Source: an archaeon (GTDB lineage: Archaea; Iainarchaeota; Iainarchaeia; CSSED10-239). Taken from it: a DNA stretch of 5,548 bases. Within the stretch, counting starts at the first letter, position 1. The number at the start of each line of letters is the position of its first letter. A program made the position numbers and the translations under genes. The stretch covers positions 1-5,548 of the forward strand of contig JAKQTP010000171.1 in assembly GCA_029563035.1 (NCBI GenBank). Direction: 5' to 3'. The notes under the pieces were generated by a model. The model searched no databases. It was not told where the DNA came from and was given only the letters and a program-made list of their open reading frames with translations. Positions 1 to 4,819 of the stretch are shown here, one piece after another.

Positions 1-63
1 ATTTTACGAATGAATTATCTGATTGAAAATGGCTATTATGATTATCTATATGTAGATTGCTAG
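1..63 (+). CDS. 3' end of an upstream gene, product unknown (partial)
   Basis: Frame 1 is open from the first base and stops at TAG (61-63), giving a 20-residue tail that ends ENGYYDYLYVDC. An internal ATG at 10 has no ribosome binding site in view, so I read this as the C-terminus of a gene that starts outside the window. The tail is rich in Tyr and Asp and matches nothing I recognise. The -35 box of the next promoter begins three bases after the stop, so the two transcription units are tightly packed. A chance open frame of 60 bases cannot be excluded. Confidence 0.5.
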   Translation: MLRMNYLIENGYYDYLYVDC

Positions 64-65
64 AT

Positions 66-94
66 TTGACTTTTTGTTATAAATATGATATAAT
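66..94 (+). promoter_or_regulatory. Promoter P1 of the RNA ligase operon
   Basis: TTGACT (66-71), a 17-bp spacer and TATAAT (89-94) with an extended -10 TG at 86-87. This is a near-perfect vegetative promoter. Transcription should begin near 101, leaving a leader of about 30 nt before the ATG at 130. No shared GAGCTGATAAAC leader is present here. Confidence 0.9.
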
Positions 95-129
95 AAATAC
101 AGAAAATAAATAAGAAGGAGGATATTATA

Positions 130-1212
130 ATGAGAAAATTAGCAACTGTAAGAAAAATCTCAAATATTAAGTCAATTGAAAATGCCAATGCTATTGAAGT
201 TGCATTTGTTGATGGTTGGGAGTGTGTATGTAAAAAGAATGAGTTTAAAATTGGCGATAAAATTGTCTATATTGAAATTGATAGTATTGTTCCTGAACGC
301 CCAGAGTTTGAATTTTTAAGAAGTCGAAAGTTTAGAGTTAGAACAATTAAATTAAGAGGGCAAATTTCACAAGGTTTAATTTTACCATTGTCCGTTTTAC
401 CACCAAATAAAGAATATAAAATTAATGATGATGTAACTGAAATTTTAGGTATTACTAAATATGACCCACAAGCCGAGCAAGAAAACAAGTTGTTTGCACA
501 AAAAACCAACAAAACAAATCCATTAATTAAATTTTTTATGAAATTCAAACTATTTAGAAGATTTTACATCAAACCTAAGGGGGGTGGTTTTCCAGCTTGG
601 ATTTCTAAAACTGATGAAGAAAGAATCCAAAACAAGGTGGGAATGTTTAAAACCGAGAAAGAACTTGGCACTAAATTTGTTGTAACCGAAAAAATTGATG
701 GACAAAGTGGAACTTTCTTTTTAGAAAAAGTAGGGCGTAAATATAAATTTGGTGTTTGTAGTCGAAATGTAAATATTACCAATGACCCAAATCATAATGG
801 CTCTTATTGGAAAATTGCAAAACAACTTGACATTGAGAATGTTTTGCGGCAATTAATTGGAAAAGAGGATAGAATTGTTCTACAGGGCGAAATTGTGGGG
901 GAGGGCATTCAAGGTAATAAATACAGAATTAAAGGTTATGATTTTTATGCTTTTAATCTAATTTATCCTAATCGTAAAATTCCTACAAAAGAAATGACAA
1001 AAATGTTAAAGCCATTTAATATTAAGTCGGTTATGATTATTGAGGAAAATTTTGAATTAAAAAATGATATTGCAGAAATGGTTGATTATGCAAAAGGCAA
1101 TTCCTTATTATTACCAAGTCAAAAAAGAGAGGGAGTTGTTATTAGGAATTTTGAAAAAAATATTTCTTTCAAGGTAATCAATCCTGACTTTTTATTAGCC
1201 GAAAAAGATTAG
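130..1212 (+). CDS. RNA ligase, Rnl5 / DraRnl (DRB0094) family
   Basis: ATP-dependent RNA ligase of 360 aa, predicted to seal 3'-OH/5'-phosphate breaks through a covalent lysyl-AMP intermediate. Residues 1-105 resemble the N-terminal OB-like domain typical of the Deinococcus DraRnl group (GDKIVYIEID, then RTIKLRGQISQGL). Then comes the family signature around ISKTDEERIQN (158-168). The nucleotidyltransferase motifs are all present in order: motif I EKIDG with the adenylated lysine K188; SRN at 211-213; motif III GE with E254; motif IIIa FYAFNLI (272-278); motif IV EGVVIR with E334; motif V SFKV with K348. DraRnl is about 340 aa, so this copy is full length and should be active. The start is supported by AAGGAGG (115-121) 8 nt upstream. 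In phages and bacteria such ligases repair RNA cut by host or rival nucleases. The family call is firm; the biological substrate is unknown. Confidence 0.95.
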   Translation: MRKLATVRKISNIKSIENANAIEVAFVDGWECVCKKNEFKIGDKIVYIEIDSIVPERPEFEFLRSRKFRVRTIKLRGQISQGLILPLSVLPPNKEYKINDDVTEILGITKYDPQAEQENKLFAQKTNKTNPLIKFFMKFKLFRRFYIKPKGGGFPAWISKTDEERIQNKVGMFKTEKELGTKFVVTEKIDGQSGTFFLEKVGRKYKFGVCSRNVNITNDPNHNGSYWKIAKQLDIENVLRQLIGKEDRIVLQGEIVGEGIQGNKYRIKGYDFYAFNLIYPNRKIPTKEMTKMLKPFNIKSVMIIEENFELKNDIAEMVDYAKGNSLLLPSQKREGVVIRNFEKNISFKVINPDFLLAEKD

Positions 1213-1222
1213 GGGTGAAAAA

Positions 1223-1435
1223 ATGAATTTTTGTCCAGAATGTAGAAAAGATATTTATAATAATTTTACAACAAAAGAACGATATGCTAAAAAAATTATA
1301 AGAGGTAGAAAAATAGAATGGGTTCAAAAATATGCTACTTGTAATTTTTGCGGCATAGAAATTTGGATAGCAGAGTTGCAAGATAAGAATTTGGAAGAAT
1401 TATATAATAGGTATAGTGAGGAGCAATGTGAGTGA
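1223..1435 (+). CDS. Small YgiT-type zinc-finger protein
   Basis: A 70-aa protein with two CxxC knuckles, C4-P-E-C7 and C40-N-F-C43-G, followed by the pattern E-L-x-D-x-N-L-x-x-L-Y-x-x-Y (51-64). This matches the YgiT/MqsA-type N-terminal zinc finger that normally sits ahead of an HTH or SocA-like domain in type II antitoxins. Here the polypeptide stops just after the finger, so the DNA-binding or antitoxin half is missing. It may be a stand-alone finger or a truncated remnant. It starts 10 nt after the RNA ligase stop with AGGGG (1211-1215) as ribosome binding site, so the two are co-transcribed from P1. No toxin gene is adjacent. Zinc binding is well supported; an antitoxin role is only suggested by family. 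Confidence 0.8.
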   Translation: MNFCPECRKDIYNNFTTKERYAKKIIRGRKIEWVQKYATCNFCGIEIWIAELQDKNLEELYNRYSEEQCE

Positions 1436-1499
1436 ATTAAAATTTGGTTTTTCTAACCATAAATATAGTTGCGGCGGCTATATTGATATTTATTTGTAA
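1428..1499 (+). CDS. Possible 23-aa ORF overlapping the zinc-finger gene
   Basis: A GTG at 1428 overlaps the last codons of the zinc-finger gene and opens a 23-codon frame beginning VSELKFGFSNHKYSCGGYID and ending at TAA (1497-1499). GAGGAG (1418-1423) lies 4 nt before the GTG, a close but usable spacing. The composition looks protein-like (GGC and TGC codons), so it may be a coupled micro-ORF or the broken 5' end of a lost gene. No family is recognised, and chance cannot be excluded. Confidence 0.25.
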   Translation: MSELKFGFSNHKYSCGGYIDIYL

Positions 1500-1593
1500 C
1501 TCCAGCTTATTTTTGATATTTGCCAAAAAATTATTAAATAAATCAAACTTTTTATATCAGTAACAAATATTTCCAGCTTGCTATAAACACAAA

Positions 1594-1629
1594 AAGTCCA
1601 CATCAATTAAGATGTGGACTTATTTTTTT
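1594..1629 (+). terminator. Intrinsic terminator of the RNA ligase operon
   Basis: A perfect 11-bp stem pairs 1594-1604 (AAGTCCACATC) with 1611-1621 around the 6-nt loop AATTAA. A run of T follows directly (TATTTTTTT, 1621-1629). This is the clearest terminator in the window and closes the unit that begins at P1. The five A bases before the stem give only a weak U-tract on the other strand. Confidence 0.92.
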
Positions 1630-1662
1630 CCTAGTACTTATTTTATTGCATAGTTCACCCTG

Positions 1663-1769
1663 AACTTAATAACTTAATAACTTAATAACTTAAAACTTAA
1701 AACTTAAAACTTAAAACTTAAAACTTAAAACTTAAAACTTAAAACTTAAAACTTAAAAAACTTAAAAAA
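1663..1769 (+). repeat. ACTTAA tandem array with changing period
   Basis: Fourteen copies of an AACTTAA core in tandem. Measured from the C of each unit, the first four lie 8 bp apart (AACTTAAT, from 1663). The next nine steps are 7 bp (AAACTTA, to 1752), and the last unit lies 9 bp on (1761), because its A run is longer. The array is noncoding and starts about 35 bp past the terminator. The stepwise change in period fits replication slippage at the A/T runs. Copy number would be expected to vary between strains. Confidence 0.95.
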
Positions 1770-1782
1770 CGTATAGATTCCC

Positions 1783-1821
1783 CCTACCCCCAAAGATATA
1801 GTGGCGACGGGGCAGGTTTTT
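1783..1821 (+). terminator. GC-rich hairpin followed by T5 (possible terminator)
   Basis: CCTACCCC (1783-1790) pairs with GGGGCAGG (1809-1816), leaving one A-C mismatch, and TTTTT follows at 1817-1821. The 18-nt loop is larger than usual for a terminator. In such AT-rich DNA this C/G cluster stands out and reads equally well as a conserved structural island. It may be a second terminator or part of a dispersed repeat. Confidence 0.35.
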
Positions 1822-2003
1822 CTAAGCTTGATCTTTCAAAGCCAAGGTGTCTTTTGCTAAACATAGAGTATAGTTTTAGTTTGGTGTCTTTAAAAAAATG
1901 GAGTAGGTGAAACTAAACAAACTTTTCCAGCTTATTTTTTGATTTTCAGCTTATTTTTTGCAAAAAGTTCACAAAAAAACGGGCAATCCCAAAAAAAAGG
2001 TAT

Positions 2004-2042
2004 ACTGACAATATTTGGTAGGAATGGACTGACAATATTTGG
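2004..2042 (+). repeat. Pair of 15-bp direct repeats, ACTGACAATATTTGG
   Basis: ACTGACAATATTTGG occurs exactly at 2004-2018 and 2028-2042, 24 bp start to start, separated by TAGGAATGG. The central AATATT is self-complementary. The spacing is a little over two helical turns. They could be operator or iteron-like sites for a protein acting on the promoters downstream, but only two copies are seen. Confidence 0.8.
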
Positions 2043-2084
2043 ATTGGCAAGAACTGGAACTATCGTGTTATTATTATATAGATA

Positions 2085-2134
2085 GTATAAAATTTTGCAC
2101 AAAAAAATTTATAGATGTTTGTATAATATTTTGC
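2085..2134 (+). repeat. GTATAAAATTTTGC repeat pair ahead of promoter P2
   Basis: GTATAAAATTTTGC (2085-2098) and GTATAATATTTTGC (2121-2134) match at 13 of 14 bases and are 36 bp apart. The second copy ends exactly where the -35 box of P2 begins. An ACTATC/GATAGT inverted repeat (2059-2064 with 2081-2086) lies just upstream. The layout suits binding sites for a regulator of P2, which is inference. Confidence 0.5.
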
Positions 2135-2163
2135 TTGACTTTTTGGTGAAGAGAGTATATAAT
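2135..2163 (+). promoter_or_regulatory. Promoter P2, upstream of the small membrane gene
   Basis: TTGACT (2135-2140), a 17-bp spacer and TATAAT (2158-2163), without the extended TG seen in the other promoters. No ribosome binding site or ORF follows before P3, so P2 is probably a second promoter for the gene at 2268. Alternatively it makes a short untranslated RNA. Repeats immediately upstream suggest it may be regulated differently from the rest. Confidence 0.75.
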
Positions 2164-2209
2164 AAGACCATAGCAAAAAACAAGCAAGTAAAAAATATTA
2201 AAAAAACAC

Positions 2210-2238
2210 TTGACAAATTAAAAATAGTATGTTATAAT
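2210..2238 (+). promoter_or_regulatory. Promoter P3 of the small membrane gene
   Basis: TTGACA (2210-2215), a 17-bp spacer and TATAAT (2233-2238), with an extended -10 TG at 2230-2231. It is a perfect consensus and lies inside a 34-bp block repeated exactly at P4. Unlike P4 it is not followed by the GAGCTGATAAAC leader; a plain ribosome binding site follows instead. Confidence 0.9.
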
Positions 2239-2267
2239 AAACATATATTAAGAAAGAAGGTTATTAA

Positions 2268-2402
2268 ATGATTTTATATTTTTTGTTTTTAATAGCATTT
2301 TATGTTTTTTACAGAAATATGGAAAAGAATGACAATGTTACTAATTTAAAAATTTTGTGTGGATTTCTGATTGTATACTTTGTTTTTATTATGAAAGGAT
2401 AA
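2268..2402 (+). CDS. Small two-helix membrane protein, 44 aa
   Basis: ATG at 2268 is preceded by AAGAAGG (2254-2260) with 7-nt spacing and by two consensus promoters, and the frame ends at TAA (2400-2402). The 44-residue product has a hydrophobic segment at residues 1-15 (MILYFLFLIAFYVFY), a short polar turn RNMEKNDN (16-23) and a second hydrophobic segment at about 30-42. That predicts a membrane hairpin with both ends on the same side. It has no cleavable signal or catalytic motif. The expression signals are too good for a chance ORF. Candidate roles such as holin-like, toxin-like or small membrane regulator are guesses from size and shape only. Confidence 0.7.
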   Translation: MILYFLFLIAFYVFYRNMEKNDNVTNLKILCGFLIVYFVFIMKG

Positions 2403-2477
2403 ATTATACAAAATGTGAGTTTTGTGAAAGTTGGTGCAATATGTAAAAGCTGTAATGAGTTTTTAAAAAATTTATAA
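2403..2477 (+). pseudogene. Possible broken zinc-knuckle ORF
   Basis: Just after the membrane gene, one frame reads KCEFCES (2411-2431) and the +1 frame then reads VGAICKSCNEFLKNL up to TAA (2430-2477). Together they form two CxxC knuckles as in a small zinc ribbon, but in different frames and with no good start codon: the nearest ATG (2413) runs straight into TGA. AAAGGA (2394-2399) could have served as a ribosome binding site. It is most simply a decayed remnant. The reading is tentative because the stretch is short. Confidence 0.25.
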
Positions 2478-2484
2478 AAAAGAC

Positions 2485-2513
2485 TTGACAAATTAAAAAT
2501 AGTATGTTATAAT
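2485..2513 (+). promoter_or_regulatory. Promoter P4 of the HAD/exonuclease operon
   Basis: TTGACA (2485-2490), a 17-bp spacer and TATAAT (2508-2513), with an extended -10 TG at 2505-2506. It is identical to P3 over 34 bp. Transcription should start near 2520, placing the shared leader element inside the 5' untranslated region of the gene at 2578. Confidence 0.92.
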
Positions 2514-2535
2514 AAATACATAAGTTAAATAAGTG

Positions 2536-2564
2536 GAGCTGATAAACCATATAAAAAACAGAGA
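2536..2564 (+). promoter_or_regulatory. Shared leader element, copy 1
   Basis: GAGCTGATAAAC (2536-2547), an 11-nt A-rich spacer and CAGAGA (2559-2564), followed by AAAAGGAAG and the ATG at 2578. The same module recurs at 4154, 4820 and 5496. Here the -10 box is 23 bp upstream, farther than in the other copies, so the element tracks the transcript and not the promoter. It could be an RNA-level control site or a protein target. Confidence 0.8.
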
Positions 2565-2577
2565 AAAGGAAGATTTT

Positions 2578-2949
2578 ATGGAAATTTTAAAAATCAAAAA
2601 AGCAGAAGATGGAAAAACACAATTAATGGAAATGTTAAAGGGAATTTTTGCTATTGATGATGTATCAATAGTACAAACCGCTGAAAACAAAATTGCTATT
2701 TATGCTGAAAAAGAAACAAAAGAAGATGTTGAAGAACAATGGTTTGAAATCAGCATCATGGCAAAAAATAACAAAGACAAAACTACAAAAAATGGATTAA
2801 TTAGTGCTTATGACCCTTTTGTTGAGAAAAGTGAGTGGATGGATAAAATTGCTAAAAAACAAGAGCTTGCTGATAAAAAAGCTAAAAAGTTAGAAAAAAT
2901 TGGAAAAGCCAAAACAGTTAAGAAAGAAGTTGTTGAAGATGAAGAGTAG
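2578..2949 (+). CDS. Unknown lysine/glutamate-rich protein, first gene of a three-gene operon
   Basis: 123 aa from ATG 2578, set by AAAGGAAG (2565-2572) with 5-nt spacing. The frame stays open back to GTG 2533, but that stretch is the shared leader element, which is not translated in the other units, so I reject the longer start. Residues 1-60 look like a small alpha/beta fold (EILKIKKAEDG, then an IAIYAEKE strand and an EQWFEISI strand). Residues 89-123 are an uninterrupted Lys/Glu/Ala-rich, probably helical, tail ending in EDEE. There is no signal peptide, membrane segment or known motif. Its last codons overlap the HAD gene start by 11 nt, so the two are translationally coupled. I do not recognise the family. 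The charged tail could contact nucleic acid or a partner protein. Confidence 0.85.
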   Translation: MEILKIKKAEDGKTQLMEMLKGIFAIDDVSIVQTAENKIAIYAEKETKEDVEEQWFEISIMAKNNKDKTTKNGLISAYDPFVEKSEWMDKIAKKQELADKKAKKLEKIGKAKTVKKEVVEDEE

Positions 2950-3388
2950 TCATATTATTTTTGACTTGGACGGAACACTATACGATTTATACAATATTGA
3001 TAATTGGCTTGAAAAAGTAGAAAGTGAAAACCCTTCTGTTTTTACAGAGGGGAGAGCACTAGTGAATATGAATAAGTTAAACAAAAAAATAGCATTCTTT
3101 CAGAAAATGGGCTGCACTTTCTCAGTTGTTACTTGGTTACCAATGGGAGCAACTGAAAAATACAAGAAGGAGTGTTATAGTGCCAAAATGAACTGGTGTA
3201 AGGAAAATTTACCTACAATTTCGGAAGTTAACATTATTGATTATGGAATTGGAAAACATTTATATAGAAAAAAAGACAAGGTCAACTATTTGATAGACGA
3301 CAATCTGGAAATAAACAACAAATTTAACAAAATTAATAACTGTAAAGGAATGGGATTAAGTCTATTTCTTGGAAAGAGTGTAAAATGA
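2939..3388 (+). CDS. Compact HAD-superfamily hydrolase (phosphatase/nucleotidase-like)
   Basis: 149 aa from ATG 2939, which overlaps the preceding gene by 11 nt; AGAAAGAAG (2921-2929) is the likely ribosome binding site. A longer TTG-initiated form from 2900 is less likely because it adds a basic tail before the first strand. HAD motifs appear in order: motif I FDLDGTLYD with nucleophile D9 and acid/base D11; motif II VVT at T65; a lysine-rich stretch around K106-K114 for motif III; motif IV LIDDN with D120/D121. No room exists for a large cap domain. Phage-type 5'-nucleotidases and the phosphatase half of polynucleotide kinase-phosphatases share this scaffold, so a nucleotide or nucleic-acid 3'-phosphate is a reasonable substrate, though unproven. 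It overlaps the exonuclease gene by ATGA. Confidence 0.9.
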   Translation: MKSSHIIFDLDGTLYDLYNIDNWLEKVESENPSVFTEGRALVNMNKLNKKIAFFQKMGCTFSVVTWLPMGATEKYKKECYSAKMNWCKENLPTISEVNIIDYGIGKHLYRKKDKVNYLIDDNLEINNKFNKINNCKGMGLSLFLGKSVK

Positions 3389-4053
3389 TAGAAATTAATA
3401 AAATTTACAATAATAACAAAAAATTCATAGTATTGGACGTGGAAGGATATCAGAATATAAAACCTTATAATGTTGGTTATATGGTTGTTGATAGAAATGG
3501 TATTATTTATAAAAAAGTAAGTTTGGCATTAATTGACAATATAGCTGAAAATTTAAACTATGCTTTAAGGACTGGCATTTGTAAAGAAATGACAAACAAA
3601 AACTGCTTGGATATTATGCAAAACAAGGTAAAATATTATCATTGTAATAGTGAAGAATGTAAAAATTTGCTATTGGAAGATATTGAGAGATATCAAGTTA
3701 AGAAAATTTGGGGCTATAATGTAAATTTTGACAAAAGAAGCATGGGGTTACTGGGCGAATTTGGCGTTGAGTGGTGCGATATTATTACCGCTATTTTGCC
3801 AAAATTATTAACAAAAAAATACGTTAAATTCTGTAAAAAAAATGGTTATATTACAGAAAAAGGCAATATACAATATAAGGCAGAAATTGTCTATAGATAT
3901 TTATTTAAAGATAATGATTTTATTGAAGAACATACGGGTCTTGAAGATTGTGGAATAGAATATCAAATTTTGTTAAAAAGCTTTAAAAGTGGGTATAAGA
4001 TAGAAAGCGAACCCCAAAATTTTGTATATAAGAAATTTTTACCTTTTCTATGA
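3385..4053 (+). CDS. DEDDh 3'-5' exonuclease (DnaQ-like fold)
   Basis: 222 aa. The start ATG (3385) overlaps the HAD stop as ATGA, indicating translational coupling. All DEDDh motifs are present. Exo I is FIVLDVEG with metal ligands D18 and E20. Exo II is WGYNVNFDKRSM with D116 (N112 and F115 in the expected places). Exo III is HTGLEDCGIE with H183 and D188. The core spans about residues 12-200, which is full length for a free-standing exonuclease, and no polymerase domain is attached. The family removes nucleotides from 3' ends of DNA or RNA. Together with the upstream HAD phosphatase, which could expose 3'-OH ends, it suggests an end-processing pair. Substrate (RNA or DNA) cannot be told from sequence. 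The last residues (about 205-222) are basic and hydrophobic and unassigned. Confidence 0.9.
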   Translation: MIEINKIYNNNKKFIVLDVEGYQNIKPYNVGYMVVDRNGIIYKKVSLALIDNIAENLNYALRTGICKEMTNKNCLDIMQNKVKYYHCNSEECKNLLLEDIERYQVKKIWGYNVNFDKRSMGLLGEFGVEWCDIITAILPKLLTKKYVKFCKKNGYITEKGNIQYKAEIVYRYLFKDNDFIEEHTGLEDCGIEYQILLKSFKSGYKIESEPQNFVYKKFLPFL

Positions 4054-4063
4054 GATAAGTAAG

Positions 4064-4085
4064 TTTAGAGAATATTGTCTCTAAA
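4064..4085 (+). other. Perfect hairpin after the exonuclease gene
   Basis: TTTAGAGA (4064-4071) pairs with TCTCTAAA (4078-4085) around the loop ATATTG, 11 nt after the exonuclease stop. A rather than T follows the stem, so it is not a standard terminator on + and only poorly fits one on -. It may stabilise the 3' end of the operon transcript or slow readthrough into the next promoter. Confidence 0.4.
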
Positions 4086-4112
4086 AAAAGAGTAAAAATT
4101 TTTAAAAAGGTA

Positions 4113-4141
4113 TTGACAAGCTAAAAAATATATGATATAAT
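4113..4141 (+). promoter_or_regulatory. Promoter P5 of acidic-protein gene A
   Basis: TTGACA (4113-4118), a 17-bp spacer and TATAAT (4136-4141), with an extended -10 TG at 4133-4134. The sequence from TTAAAAAGG to the -10 is nearly the same as at P6, as expected for a tandem duplication. Confidence 0.92.
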
Positions 4142-4153
4142 ATAATTATAGAA

Positions 4154-4179
4154 GAGCTGATAAACTTCAAAAACAGAGA
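4154..4179 (+). promoter_or_regulatory. Shared leader element, copy 2
   Basis: GAGCTGATAAAC (4154-4165), TTCAAAAA and CAGAGA (4174-4179), then TTGGAAA and the ATG at 4192. It begins 13 bp after the -10 box, at or just inside the expected 5' end of the mRNA. From CAGAGA through the first codons it is identical to copy 3 (4174-4201 against 4841-4868). Confidence 0.85.
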
Positions 4180-4191
4180 TTGGAAAAAAAT

Positions 4192-4770
4192 ATGAAAATT
4201 ACTTTTACAATTAATACAAATGGCGAGGATGTAAAAAATTTACAAGAGTTAGGAATAACTAGTAACGATGATTTAAAAGAATCAATTTTTAACTATTTGG
4301 CGGAACAGATAGACGAAAATTTTTATAGTATAAATGAATTTTCAGAATTTGGAAGTGCACAATATAATAATGATAGTTTGAAATTTGAAATAAAGTTAAC
4401 AGAAAATGAAAAAATTATACTTGATAATAATGTAATTAGTGACAATATAATTATAGAAGATTTTACTAATAGAAAGAAATTGCCAAAAAATGAAAAAATA
4501 TATGCTATAACTGATGAAGGTTTAATGGATATTGATACGGCTTTAGAAAATGACTTGGAATTTGACGAGTACCTTATTTTTAAAGAAAAGGGGGAACAGA
4601 AAGGTCGTTTTATTGATAGTGTTATTGATTATTATAAGCAAAACGACGAAATGGCTATAGTTTGGGTTGATATGGAAAATATGGACTGTTGTTTTATTTA
4701 TGATTTAACTGAGGAGGATATTCAAAAAATTAAAAAAAATAATTTGGGCTATTTTGTATATTTATATTAA
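4192..4770 (+). CDS. Acidic protein of unknown family, paralogue A
   Basis: 192 aa from ATG 4192. A TTG at 4180 would add four residues but sits directly against CAGAGA with no ribosome binding site, whereas the ATG has GGA 7 nt upstream. The protein is strongly acidic (about 42 Asp/Glu against 19 Lys/Arg), soluble, and has no signal or membrane segment. Residues 71-105 (ENEKIILDNN, then FTNRKKLPKN and EKIYA) match paralogue B at 32 of 35 positions. Further shared motifs are LMDI, G-E-x-KGRFID, AIVWVD-x-EN and the C-terminal NLGYFVYL. I do not recognise the family. High negative charge, small size and duplication recall anti-defence or DNA-mimic proteins, but that is speculation. It has its own promoter and leader. 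Confidence 0.88.
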   Translation: MKITFTINTNGEDVKNLQELGITSNDDLKESIFNYLAEQIDENFYSINEFSEFGSAQYNNDSLKFEIKLTENEKIILDNNVISDNIIIEDFTNRKKLPKNEKIYAITDEGLMDIDTALENDLEFDEYLIFKEKGEQKGRFIDSVIDYYKQNDEMAIVWVDMENMDCCFIYDLTEEDIQKIKKNNLGYFVYLY

Positions 4771-4777
4771 AAAGGTA

Positions 4778-4806
4778 TTGACAATATAAAAAATATATGA
4801 TATAAT
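4778..4806 (+). promoter_or_regulatory. Promoter P6 of acidic-protein gene B
   Basis: TTGACA (4778-4783), a 17-bp spacer and TATAAT (4801-4806), with an extended -10 TG at 4798-4799. The -35 box begins only 7 bp after the stop of gene A, so each paralogue is its own unit with no terminator between them. Confidence 0.92.
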
Positions 4807-4819
4807 ATAATAAATAAAA

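Larger units (their letters stand above)
1501..1960 (+). repeat. Dispersed CAGCTTATTTTTTG repeats
   Basis: CAGCTTATTTTTTG occurs twice exactly, at 1928-1941 and 1947-1960 (offset 19 bp). A copy with one fewer T lies at 1503-1515, and a shortened copy, TTCCAGCTTG, at 1571-1580. In most copies the preceding bases are TC or TTC. The copies flank the terminator and the ACTTAA array. Function unknown; protein-binding sites are possible. Confidence 0.6.
1436..2267. other. Repeat-rich noncoding region of about 830 bp
   Basis: No convincing gene is seen on either strand apart from the doubtful 23-aa ORF at its left edge. The stretch holds the terminator at 1594-1629, the ACTTAA tandem array, a GC-rich hairpin island, several families of short direct repeats and two promoters. 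Such repeat density could mark a control region, a replication or partition site, or an old recombination junction. Nothing seen here proves any of these. Confidence 0.6.
2208..2516 (+). repeat. 34-bp perfect direct repeat containing promoters P3 and P4
   Basis: Bases 2208-2241 are identical to 2483-2516 (offset 275 bp). Each copy covers the -35 box, spacer, -10 box and the following AAA. Exact identity across the spacer, which promoter function does not require, indicates recent duplication or recombination, not convergence. The two copies bracket the 44-aa membrane gene, so the gene could be gained or lost by recombination between them. Confidence 0.9.

Noticed and set aside
267..782. Minus-strand ORFs of 93 and 72 codons inside the RNA ligase gene
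   Set aside because: They are antisense to a fully motif-supported ligase, have no ribosome binding site or promoter, and their residue composition is that of an AT-rich reverse strand.
1178..1381. Minus-strand 67-codon ORF across the zinc-finger gene
   Set aside because: It lies opposite a gene with conserved cysteines and a ribosome binding site; its Phe/Ser/Ile-rich product looks like a shadow translation.
1663..1769. Tandem array as a CRISPR
   Set aside because: Units are 7-9 bp with no unique spacers and no cas gene nearby; it is a simple tandem repeat.
1981..1999. GGGCAATCCC as a minus-strand terminator
   Set aside because: The stem is only 3 bp and no minus-strand gene leads into it, despite the neighbouring A/T runs.
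2533..2577. GTG-initiated N-terminal extension of the lysine-rich protein
   Set aside because: The extension is the shared leader element read as codons; other leader copies are out of frame or closed, and a good ribosome binding site precedes ATG 2578.
2309..2690. Minus-strand ORFs of 60 and 65 codons over the membrane gene and the P4 region
   Set aside because: They run backwards through promoters and a better-supported coding region, and show no initiation signals.
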